Shown: in pieces, positions 8,701 to 15,483 of the stretch | Position numbering within the stretch: position 1 is the first letter of the stretch | Layout of the letters: each line of letters starts with the position of its first letter | DNA from: an uncultured Prevotellaceae bacterium | Lineage (GTDB): Bacteria > Bacteroidota > Bacteroidia > Bacteroidales > Bacteroidaceae | Assembly (NCBI GenBank): GCA_947166155.1 | Contig: CAMVDC010000008.1 | Location: forward strand, 1 to 40,354 | Direction: 5' to 3' | DNA: 40,354 bases | Notes under the pieces: generated by a model | What the model was told of the DNA's origin: nothing | The model's database searches: none | Seen by the model: only the letters and a program-made list of their open reading frames with translations | Made by a program: the position numbers and the translations under genes

Positions 8701-8819
8701 TCGTCGAGGTCGAAATGCTGGGGATAGAGCATGCTTTGCGCATTCACATGCTGCAGGGGCATGAGCATCATGGCCAATACCACGCAGCAGACAGTAATAA
8801 ATCTTCCTTGTTGTTTCAT
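5706..8819 (-). CDS. GH127/GH146-type beta-L-arabinofuranosidase, secreted
   Basis: The start is the ATG at 8819, which gives a clean signal peptide (VCCVVLAMMLMPLQHVNAQS) on a 1037-residue protein. The first ~600 residues are a DUF1680-type glycosidase. The zinc and catalytic residues of the GH127 family are visible: an acid/base Glu in GGNSVDEHF (E347), E366 and C368 in ESCNTNN, and adjacent C435-C436 in MWCCVGTGMENH, the second Cys pair containing the nucleophile. Such enzymes release beta-L-arabinofuranose from plant glycans. The C-terminal half has beta-rich accessory domains, and the last ~30 residues (IYNLAGQALTTSQKGINIVD and then GTKVVVM) resemble a short T9SS sorting tail. The choice between GH127 and GH146 is not settled. 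It is divergent from the GH2 gene. Confidence 0.9.
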   Translation of the reverse strand: MKQQGRFITVCCVVLAMMLMPLQHVNAQSMLYPQHFDLDEVVLADGPLRDALIINGELLLRYDADRLMAPFVREAGLSSTTDTKSRYYGWLSKHPSFGNWGQRDWSLEGHVGGHYLTALAMTYAAAKNDPALADLARRSKERLDYCIDILNDCQRAYDKNTEGMRGFIGGQPITQIWTALYSGNIQPYKQWGGWVPFYCQHKVLAGLRDAYVYGGNETAKELFRGLSDWSVDVVSKLGDGDMQNVLGNEHGGMNETLADAYCLFGDKKYLDAAKKYSHRSMIDGMQTLNTSFLSGKHANTQVPKYIGFERIYQLDRTATTYRTAAQNFWTDVVQNRTVCIGGNSVDEHFMSPSAANRYIDNLNGPESCNTNNMLKLSENIFDMTHAARYADYYENAMYNHILSTQDPNTGGYVYFTTLRPQGYKIYSKVNEGMWCCVGTGMENHAKYGHFVYTHDDANNTLYVNLFTASTLNGKDYKLTQTTRFPYEEKTTITVNQAGTYTIAVRHPFWTTDAFAIRVNGESQTFSARAGAASYVKLDRTWKKGDKIEIDLPMTLRTEECPNLKEYVAFKYGPILLAASTSTYDLKNEYAGEGRMDHAPGSRATSMSVVSSPLLIGPRSEVLSKIEKTGDLKFTIDATRTDAETPWHKLNMQPFFSTHHTRYMIYWYQQTAEQFAQSSLAAEEAKNQAFLARTVDYVGTGEQQSEVGHQAKYSSSSTSGSYNSEIYRDVKSGGYIEYVLANTDQIASDLSVACRFTTADHGRVCAIYIDGVKIADYTVPNTFAGAVNGFYYYEFPIPDSLMKGSDGKVKTSFTFRIVASGTTPTPGLYYLRLLKEYSKQYVTTYRFNAQDWATTGDAARVAQSRISYSTQDNTITVKATGNNNVCLNFGADKYTINTNDHYFVIRASGISKADGSAYLWWFNGTNHGSSVKPTTTQTLEGGDILLVWDIATSGLDDKCQGQSYNFSQGNTIFGLTAPSGTAVIRFIGFSSTPSVPTAIRGVTSNLNNRKAIYNLAGQALTTSQKGINIVDGTKVVVM

Positions 8820-8854
8820 ATTCGTTGACTTGTGTTTTTGTATGAATGTGTGTG

Positions 8855-8862
8855 CAAATTTA
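8855..8862 (-). promoter_or_regulatory. Candidate -7 box for the GH127 gene
   Basis: Minus-strand TAAATTTG matches TAnnTTTG and lies about 36 bases before the GH127 start. No TTG is found at the ideal distance: the nearest candidate is about 26 bases upstream, so the call is weaker than the others. Confidence 0.45.
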
Positions 8863-8994
8863 CATAAAAAGAATGATACCGACACACACAATCGACAAAA
8901 AAAACTGTATTACCCTTCTTTTTTAGCTCATTCGCCCACTTCTTACACCACAGTCGGCCTATTATGCCACGCAGTTCGAAAAAAGTCCGAACGG

Positions 8995-9103
8995 CTCGGA
9001 CTGACAGTTTACACCGCTCGGACTGACAGTTTACACCGCTCGGACTGACAGTTTTCACCGCATGGACTGACAGTCCGAACCGCACGGACTGTTTTCCCGG
9101 ACT
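8995..9103. repeat. 22-bp tandem array in the GH127/GH2 divergent region
   Basis: Four contiguous 22-base units start at 8995, 9017, 9039 and 9061. The first two are identical; the others differ by a few bases. The shared words are CGGACTGACAGTTTACACCG and its variants. The fourth unit contains the near-palindrome GGACTGACAGTCC. A degenerate fifth unit follows, and CAGTCCG/CGGACTG arms (9071-9091) form an inverted repeat. The array is in the 579-base region between two divergent glycosidase genes. Apart from this array and the promoters, nothing else was recognised there. Confidence 0.9.
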
Positions 9104-9288
9104 GCACGCAGAGTTTGACTGAAGCGCACTGGCGGGGTAATACATCCACCTTATTATATATATGTCACGCGCGTCATTATGTTACGGCACGCGCTTCGAC
9201 ACCCTCGGCCAACCGATGCAAGAGTGCATTTCACCCACCTACACCGTGTATTTTGGCGGTTTTACCTACAAATAATGACGAAATATAG

Positions 9289-9318
9289 TTTGCGAAAAGA
9301 CTTTTTTTCGTATCTTTG
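9289..9318 (+). promoter_or_regulatory. Bacteroidetes-type promoter for the GH2 gene
   Basis: The -7 box TATCTTTG (9311-9318) has TTTG at 9289-9292 with an 18-base spacer. It lies about 80 bases before the GH2 ATG, leaving a moderately long 5' leader. Confidence 0.75.
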
Positions 9319-9398
9319 CACACCGAGCCATCGTGGCAACACAGGCAACCGCCGGGCTCGACCATCAAGCATCGGAAAACTAATATCAAGTAACCAAT

Positions 9399-11210
9399 AT
9401 GTACCGACAAATCTTTGCATTGCTCTTCATGGCCGCCATCACATTGCAGGCAGGAGCCAAGGAGGTGCCACTCCTGGGCAACATCATGGCACGACAAACC
9501 ACATCGCTCAACGGACCCTGGCACTACATCATCGACGTGCAGGAAGAGGGATACTACGACTACCGCATGAACCCCACACAATGGGGATTCTTCCGCAACG
9601 CCAAGCCACAGCGCCCCGAGGACCTCGTGGAGTATGACTTCGACAAGGCTGCCACCATGCAGATTCCAGGCGACTGGAACACACAGGACGACAGGCTCTT
9701 CTTCTACGAGGGCACCGTGTGGTTCATGAAGCGATTCCAACACAACAAACAAGAGGGACACCGCACCATACTATACTTCGGAGCCGTGAACTACGAGGCT
9801 ATAGTGTATGTCAACACACAGAAAGTGTGTACACACATAGGCGGATTCACACCGTTCAACATCGACGTGACCGACCAACTGCGCGACGGCGAGAACGTGG
9901 TGATAGTGAAAGTCGACAACAAGCGCAAGGCCGAGGCAGTGCCCACACAGATATTCGACTGGTGGAACTACGGCGGCATCACCCGCGACGTGCTCCTGGT
10001 CGATGTGCCACAGACCTACATCGAAAACTACAAACTGAGCCTCGACAAGGCTGAGCCCAAAGCCAAGAAACGCACCATACAATTCGATGCCAACATCGAC
10101 AAGGCCGAAGCAGGAGTGGAACTGACACTCAGCATACCCGAACTGAAAATCAACCAAACCCTCACCACCGACGCAGAGGGCAAAGTGAGCACCACACTGA
10201 GCGTACCTGCCAAAAACCTCACACTCTGGACACCCGAGAACCCCAAGCTCTATCAAGTGGAACTGAAACTGGGCAACGAAACACTTGCCGACCAGATAGG
10301 ACTGCGCACCATCGAGACCCGCGGCAAGCAGATACTGCTCAATGGCAAGCAGATATTCCTGCGCGGAATAAGCATACACGAAGAGAAACCCAACGGAGGC
10401 GGACGCGCCAACAGCACAGCCGACGCTCACACACTGCTCTCGTGGGCACAGGAACTCGGTTGCAACTTCGTACGACTCGCCCACTATCCACACAACGAGT
10501 ATGCAGTGCGCGAAGCCGAGCGTATGGGAATCCTCGTGTGGAGCGAAATACCATGCTACTGGACCATTGCATGGACCAACCCCGGCACATTCACCAACGC
10601 ACAGCGACAACTCACCGACATGATACGTCGCGACCAAAACCGAGCTAACGTCATCATCTGGAGTATAGCCAACGAGACACCACACTCAAACGAGCGCGAC
10701 CAATTCCTCAGCCGACTGGCACAACACGCCCGCAGCCTCGACACCACACGACTCATATCGATGGCAATGGAGGTGACCGGAGCATCGAACTACAAAAACC
10801 GCCTGCGCGACAACATGCACCAGTATGTCGACGTGGTGAGCTTCAACCAATACATCGGATGGTATCGCGACGTGAACGACGCACCCAAGATGGAATGGGA
10901 GATACCATACGACAAACCTGTGATTGTGAGCGAATTTGGAGGTGGAGCCAAATATGGCCTCCACGGACCCGAGAACCAGCGATGGACCGAGGAGTTCCAG
11001 GCAAAACTATATCGTGAAAACGTGGCCATGCTCGACAAAATCGAAGGCCTGTCGGGCACCACACCATGGATTCTGAAAGACTTCCGCTCGCCGCGACGAG
11101 TGCTCGACGGCATCCAGGACTACTACAACCGCAAGGGCGTATGCTCCGACAAGGGTGAACACAAGATGGCATTCGACGTACTGAAACAATGGTACGAAAC
11201 CAAAAAATAA
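9399..11210 (+). CDS. GH2 beta-glucuronidase-like glycosidase, exported
   Basis: A 603-residue glycoside hydrolase family 2 enzyme with a signal peptide (MYRQIFALLFMAAITLQAGA, cleaved near residue 20). The order is a sugar-binding jelly roll (about 30-205), an immunoglobulin-like domain (about 206-305) and a TIM barrel. The acid/base is E426 in WSIANETPHS and the nucleophile is E512 in VIVSEFGGG. A late N577-R-K579 motif (YYNRKG) matches the NxK carboxylate-recognition motif of gut beta-glucuronidases, which favours glucuronide over galactoside hydrolysis. It lacks the long C-terminal domains of beta-galactosidases. It likely works in the periplasm or at the surface on glucuronosyl side chains, next to the arabinofuranosidase gene. 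Substrate is inferred. Confidence 0.9.
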   Translation: MYRQIFALLFMAAITLQAGAKEVPLLGNIMARQTTSLNGPWHYIIDVQEEGYYDYRMNPTQWGFFRNAKPQRPEDLVEYDFDKAATMQIPGDWNTQDDRLFFYEGTVWFMKRFQHNKQEGHRTILYFGAVNYEAIVYVNTQKVCTHIGGFTPFNIDVTDQLRDGENVVIVKVDNKRKAEAVPTQIFDWWNYGGITRDVLLVDVPQTYIENYKLSLDKAEPKAKKRTIQFDANIDKAEAGVELTLSIPELKINQTLTTDAEGKVSTTLSVPAKNLTLWTPENPKLYQVELKLGNETLADQIGLRTIETRGKQILLNGKQIFLRGISIHEEKPNGGGRANSTADAHTLLSWAQELGCNFVRLAHYPHNEYAVREAERMGILVWSEIPCYWTIAWTNPGTFTNAQRQLTDMIRRDQNRANVIIWSIANETPHSNERDQFLSRLAQHARSLDTTRLISMAMEVTGASNYKNRLRDNMHQYVDVVSFNQYIGWYRDVNDAPKMEWEIPYDKPVIVSEFGGGAKYGLHGPENQRWTEEFQAKLYRENVAMLDKIEGLSGTTPWILKDFRSPRRVLDGIQDYYNRKGVCSDKGEHKMAFDVLKQWYETKK

Positions 11211-11313
11211 TTACAGGAACCATTTAGTCATTTACTATTTTTATCATTTGCCATCCGGCATGTGCTGACCATGAAAGGCCAATACAGACGGGTAGAGGGC
11301 TATGTAAATTTTT

Positions 11314-11343
11314 TGTAAACTAAATGTAAACTAAATGTAAACT
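11314..11343 (+). repeat. Short 11-bp tandem repeat
   Basis: Units of TGTAAACTAAA start at 11314 and 11325, with a partial third at 11336. They lie in the gap between the GH2 gene and the exported protein, just upstream of the promoter and hairpin. Of no known function. Confidence 0.75.
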
Positions 11344-11350
11344 GTTTTTC

Positions 11351-11381
11351 TTGCACTACAATCGGAAAAGCCGTAACTTTG
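11351..11381 (+). promoter_or_regulatory. Bacteroidetes-type promoter for the exported protein gene
   Basis: TTG at 11351-11353 and TAACTTTG at 11374-11381 are separated by exactly 20 bases. The -7 box overlaps the left arm of a 14-bp inverted repeat (see the hairpin entry). Confidence 0.8.
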
Positions 11382-11412
11382 CAACCGCAACGGAAGCGAA
11401 GTTACGGCTTTT
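11366..11412 (+). terminator. Perfect 14-bp inverted repeat, terminator-like, overlapping a promoter
   Basis: AAAAGCCGTAACTT (11366-11379) and AAGTTACGGCTTTT (11399-11412) are perfect reverse complements with a 19-base loop. A transcript reading through from the GH2 gene would form an intrinsic-terminator-like hairpin ending in UUUU. The same left arm contains the -7 box of the downstream gene, so the element could both end GH2 transcription and start the next unit. Confidence 0.65.
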
Positions 11413-11457
11413 GTTGTATTAAACACATAAATTATTAAACACATAAATGCAACGCTT

Positions 11458-12300
11458 ATGAAACGAAACACAGTATTACTTATCGCAGCTCTTTGCTGCC
11501 TCACCATGTGCGCCCAAAGCACCGACCGACCACAACACGTGCCCTACGGAGGCGAGATTATGTATAGCGGAAAAATACTCATGGCGATGGACTTATTCAG
11601 CCACGAAGGAAGCATTGAGCTCTACCAGTATCTTGAAAAGCAGCAAGAACGGCATGAGAAACAAAAGAAGAGAATCAACAAACTGAGAACTCGCATAGAG
11701 AAGATAGAAAGACAAAAAAAGAAACCCAATGAGCGGCTAAACAACAAGTTGAGCAAGCTTTATGATGAAAAATACGACCAGCCACATACGGAAGCAAAAC
11801 TCCACCCAAACATCTTCATGGTCTACCCTTCGTTTTTCCAACCTTACGCCTTGGCTGTCGATACTTATCACAAGATGAGCGACGAGAGCAAATCACAAAT
11901 CACCTACCTACACCTCAACGGCTTCCCCAAGGCCGACATGCCAATCAAAGCACAACCATCGGTCAGTGTGACAAGAATGGAGGTGGATGCCGGCGTGGCC
12001 GATTCGCTGCTTTTCCTGCTCAAACTGGCTAACATTGCTGCAACCTACAACGACCCTATTCGCTGGATGCTCGACGGAACAACATACTACTTCAAACATG
12101 ATGCCAAGGTATCGCGCAGCCACAACGACGCGGGAGACAACCTCAATGCACTCATCAGTCTGTTTGTCAACGTATGCAACGCAGTAAAAGAAAGCGACCG
12201 CCAACGCATCGACGACCTCGTGCCCGAAATCAACCGTATGGTCCGCGTGTACCGGCAGATTGTGCCGCCCGACGTGCATATCGGCAACATCTGGGATTGA
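11458..12300 (+). CDS. Exported coiled-coil protein of unknown function
   Basis: A 280-residue protein with an N-terminal signal sequence (MKRNTVLLIAALCCLTMCAQ). The LTMC motif at 15-18 could be a lipobox, so it may be a lipoprotein; cleavage after CAQ is the alternative. A highly charged helical segment (about 55-105, rich in Lys, Arg, Glu and Gln) looks like a coiled coil. The rest has no motif I recognise. It has its own promoter and is followed by the sprE/porW-like gene, which also has a separate promoter, so the two may not be one operon. Function unknown. Confidence 0.8.
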   Translation: MKRNTVLLIAALCCLTMCAQSTDRPQHVPYGGEIMYSGKILMAMDLFSHEGSIELYQYLEKQQERHEKQKKRINKLRTRIEKIERQKKKPNERLNNKLSKLYDEKYDQPHTEAKLHPNIFMVYPSFFQPYALAVDTYHKMSDESKSQITYLHLNGFPKADMPIKAQPSVSVTRMEVDAGVADSLLFLLKLANIAATYNDPIRWMLDGTTYYFKHDAKVSRSHNDAGDNLNALISLFVNVCNAVKESDRQRIDDLVPEINRMVRVYRQIVPPDVHIGNIWD

Positions 12301-12335
12301 GTAGGTGACTACTGCCAAAAAACAGGCACGAACTC

Positions 12336-12366
12336 TTGCTCGTTTCTGAAAAAAACGCTAAATTTG
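12336..12366 (+). promoter_or_regulatory. Bacteroidetes-type promoter for sprE/porW
   Basis: TTG at 12336-12338, 20-base spacer, then TAAATTTG at 12359-12366. It lies 60 bases before the ATG chosen for the TPR lipoprotein gene and probably also drives porX. Confidence 0.8.
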
Positions 12367-12426
12367 CAGACGGAAAAGGACGCCGTGACGAAATAAATAT
12401 AGGTGTCCCGACGTTATATATACATC

Positions 12427-15372
12427 ATGAAACAGCTGAGAGTCCTACTATACGCCCTGTGCCTAATGGCCATCTGCTCGTGTTCCACACAGAAGAACAC
12501 GAGCCTGAGCCGTGCTGTGCAGGCAATGAAGGCTCGATACAACACCTACTTCAACGGACATCAAGCATATCTCGACGGATATAATCAGCAACGCGACGGC
12601 AACAAAGACAACTATATGGAGCCGCTGCCCTACCTCATGATCGGCAATGCAGCCACAATGAAAATAGGTAGCGGACAGTTCGACCGTGCCATAGAGAAAA
12701 GCCAGAAAACCATAAAACTGCACAGCATAACCGTGAAACCCGAGGTGAGCGCATCGAAACGACGCACAGCCAAAGGCAAGGCATTGCTGGCACAAAAGGA
12801 ATACAACCCATTCCTGCCCAAAGCATGGATGCTGATGGGACAGGCACAATTCCAGAAAGGCGAGTTCTTCGAGGCTGCTTCAACATTTGCCTACATCCAA
12901 CGACTGTTTACCAACAAGCCCAACGTCATGGCATCGGCCAAGGTGATGGAAGCACGATGCTATGCCGAGATGGATTGGTATTTCGAGGCCGAAGACCTCA
13001 TCACACGGGCCCGACGCGACAGCTTCCCATCAAGCCTCAACGCAGCAGCCGAGGCAGTGCTGGCAGAGTGTCAGCTGAAACAGCAACGATATGAAGATGC
13101 AATACCACACATCATCAGTGCCATGAAGTCGCAGAAAGGGACGATAGAGAAAGCACGACTCTACTTCCTGCTCGGACAACTATACCACATCACGGGTCAA
13201 GACCAACTGGCATTCAAAGCATTCAAGAAGGTGTATTCGAAAAATCCACCCTACGAACTGGAATTCAACGCAAGAATACAACAGTCGGAAGTGCTTTCGA
13301 AAGGACAGGCCAAGCAGATGATAAGCAAACTGCGACGCATGGCCAAACAAGAGAAAAACGCCAACTACCTCGACCAAGTCTACTACGCCATGGGTAACAT
13401 ACATCTGGCTGAAGGCGACACACTGAAAGCACTTTATGCATACAAAGACGGTGTGGAGAAATCGAAACGCGGAGGCATAGAGAAAGGTGTGGTGTGGAAA
13501 CACTTGGGACAACTATATTGGGACCGCGAGGAATTTGTAAAAGCACAACCATGCTACGCAGGCGCACTCGGACTTTTCGACAAAGAGCGTGCCGACTACG
13601 ACGAAGTGGACGAACGCTCGAAGATTCTCGACGAACTACTACCCTATGCATCGGCCGTAGAACTGCAAGACAGCCTGCAAGCACTGGCACGCATGGACTC
13701 GGTGGAGCGTATGGAAGTCATCGAGCGACTAATTGAGGAAGTAAAGAAAAAAGAAAAAGAGGAAGCACGACAAGCCAACCAAGAGGCCAACGCAGCTCGA
13801 AGTGCACAGACAGCAGCCGCCAACCGACAAACCAACACACCACGCACACCAGCCACAGCACAGGCTGCAGCACAATGGTACTTTTACAACACCACATCGG
13901 TGAATGCCGGCAAGACCGAATTCAAACGGAAGTGGGGCGACCGCCCACTGGCCGACAACTGGCGGCGCAACAACAAAACAGTACTTGCAGAACTGAACGA
14001 AAACACCGAGAACCCCGAAAACCCAGAGAGTCCCGAGAACTCTGAGAACTCTGAGAGCTCTGAGAACTCCGAGAACTCCAAAGCCACCGAGAACTCACAA
14101 CCCGCCGACACCCTGCAACTCACCGACGAACAACGCGAAGCCCTCGAGAAGCAACAGGAATATGAAGCCGACCCCCACCGGCCAGAATACTACCTGAAGG
14201 ACATCCCGTTCACCGAAGAGCAGATGGAGGCATCAAACACGCAACTCAAGGACGGACTCTACAACTCGGCCATCATCTACAAGGACCGCATGGAGAACTT
14301 CCCGCTGGCAGAGCGCACCTTCCAACGACTGCTCATCGACTTCCCCGACTTCGAGCATATCGACGAGGTGTACTACAACATGTTCCAACTCTATTCGCGC
14401 ATCCACAACAGCGATGAAGCCGAGGCTTACCGACAGAAACTCATCAACGAGTTCCCCGACAACGAGCATGCCAAACTTGTGGCCGACCCACAGTTTGAGT
14501 TCAAAGCCCGCTATGGCAAACAAGTCGAAGACTCGCTCTACCAAGAAGCCTACGATGCATACCTGGCCGAAAACTACACAACCGTAATCGCCAATGCTGA
14601 CTACACAGCCAAAGAATACCCCGATGGCGAAAACCGTCCACGATTCATGTTCCTCAAAGCCATGAGCCAATTATGTCAAGGCGAGACATCGGGTTTCATG
14701 ACCTCGATGCGTGACATAGTGAGCACATACCCCCAAAGCACGGTGAGCGAACTGGCCGGACTCTTTGTGAAAGGAATGCAAGAAGGGCGACTGCTGGCAA
14801 GCGGCAGCATGAATAACGGGTCGATATGGGAGCGCCGCATGAGCCTGGGCGAAGACTCGCTGATGAACGACACTACATTCAGCGACGAGAAAAACAACTC
14901 GTGGCTCTTCATTGTGGCTTACGAACCCGACAGCATCAACGAAAACCAACTGCTGTTTGAGATGGCACGCTACAACTTCTCGAACTTCGCGGTGCGCAAC
15001 TTCGACATGACTATCGAGAAGGCTATAGGTATCAACATGCTGCAGGTACGCTCATTCATAAACTACGACGAAGCATACATTTACCTGCACCGCCTGATGA
15101 ACAACGCAGAAATGGCAGAGAAACTCGACGGGCTGAAGTTGTTTATCATCAGCGATGACAACCTGGCTAAGATCATGCGCGGACTCAGTTTTGCCGACTA
15201 TTTCGAGTTCTATGACGAGGTATTCGACCGAGTGGGCAAACTGAACATCGACGAAGGAATCATCGACGAACCCAACGTCGACATCATGGACCCCGACGAC
15301 CTCTACGAGCAGCAAGAAGACGCAGAGGAAGAAGAACTCTACTACGAGGAAGAAGAGAACTACATCTTCTAA
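12427..15372 (+). CDS. SprE/PorW-like TPR lipoprotein of the type IX secretion system
   Basis: Start ATG 12427 gives MKQLRVLLYALCLMAICSCS, a lipoprotein signal with a Cys in the SCS lipobox (an upstream ATG at 12403 would bury it). The mature start, CSTQKNTSLSRAVQAMKARY, followed by NTYFNGHQAYLDGYNQQ, is the hallmark of the SprE/PorW family of T9SS outer-membrane lipoproteins, needed for gliding or secretion in relatives. Tetratricopeptide-like repeats fill about 130-400. A Lys/Glu coiled coil and an Ala/Gln stretch follow, then a low-complexity Glu-Asn-Ser-Pro segment (about 535-565), and a second TPR block with DFPDFEHIDEVYYNMFQLYS. The C-terminus is very acidic (EEDAEEEELYYEEEENY). At 981 residues it is somewhat longer than SprE (about 870). 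It lies directly before porX. Function by homology. Confidence 0.85.
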   Translation: MKQLRVLLYALCLMAICSCSTQKNTSLSRAVQAMKARYNTYFNGHQAYLDGYNQQRDGNKDNYMEPLPYLMIGNAATMKIGSGQFDRAIEKSQKTIKLHSITVKPEVSASKRRTAKGKALLAQKEYNPFLPKAWMLMGQAQFQKGEFFEAASTFAYIQRLFTNKPNVMASAKVMEARCYAEMDWYFEAEDLITRARRDSFPSSLNAAAEAVLAECQLKQQRYEDAIPHIISAMKSQKGTIEKARLYFLLGQLYHITGQDQLAFKAFKKVYSKNPPYELEFNARIQQSEVLSKGQAKQMISKLRRMAKQEKNANYLDQVYYAMGNIHLAEGDTLKALYAYKDGVEKSKRGGIEKGVVWKHLGQLYWDREEFVKAQPCYAGALGLFDKERADYDEVDERSKILDELLPYASAVELQDSLQALARMDSVERMEVIERLIEEVKKKEKEEARQANQEANAARSAQTAAANRQTNTPRTPATAQAAAQWYFYNTTSVNAGKTEFKRKWGDRPLADNWRRNNKTVLAELNENTENPENPESPENSENSESSENSENSKATENSQPADTLQLTDEQREALEKQQEYEADPHRPEYYLKDIPFTEEQMEASNTQLKDGLYNSAIIYKDRMENFPLAERTFQRLLIDFPDFEHIDEVYYNMFQLYSRIHNSDEAEAYRQKLINEFPDNEHAKLVADPQFEFKARYGKQVEDSLYQEAYDAYLAENYTTVIANADYTAKEYPDGENRPRFMFLKAMSQLCQGETSGFMTSMRDIVSTYPQSTVSELAGLFVKGMQEGRLLASGSMNNGSIWERRMSLGEDSLMNDTTFSDEKNNSWLFIVAYEPDSINENQLLFEMARYNFSNFAVRNFDMTIEKAIGINMLQVRSFINYDEAYIYLHRLMNNAEMAEKLDGLKLFIISDDNLAKIMRGLSFADYFEFYDEVFDRVGKLNIDEGIIDEPNVDIMDPDDLYEQQEDAEEEELYYEEEENYIF

Positions 15373-15378
15373 TCAAGG

Positions 15379-15467
15379 CCCCATAAAGCCACAAGGTCCA
15401 TTAAACCCACAAGACCCATTAAACCCACAAGACCCATTAAACCCACAAGACCCATTAAACCCATCAT
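15379..15467 (+). repeat. 18-bp tandem repeat between sprE/porW and porX
   Basis: Units of CCCATTAAACCCACAAGA occur exactly at 15415 and 15433, with one-base or more diverged copies at 15379 and 15397 and a partial one at 15451. The array starts seven bases after the sprE/porW stop and ends just before the porX ATG, replacing a normal leader. It has no coding role that I can support. Confidence 0.92.
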
Positions 15468-15483
15468 CCCCACCATCCCCCCA

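Noticed and set aside
8995..9103. CRISPR array
   Set aside because: 22-bp units are directly adjacent with no spacers and too few in number.
8816..9145. A 109-codon minus-strand frame through the 22-bp array
   Set aside because: It translates the tandem array and the GH127 leader; no signal peptide or conserved motif.
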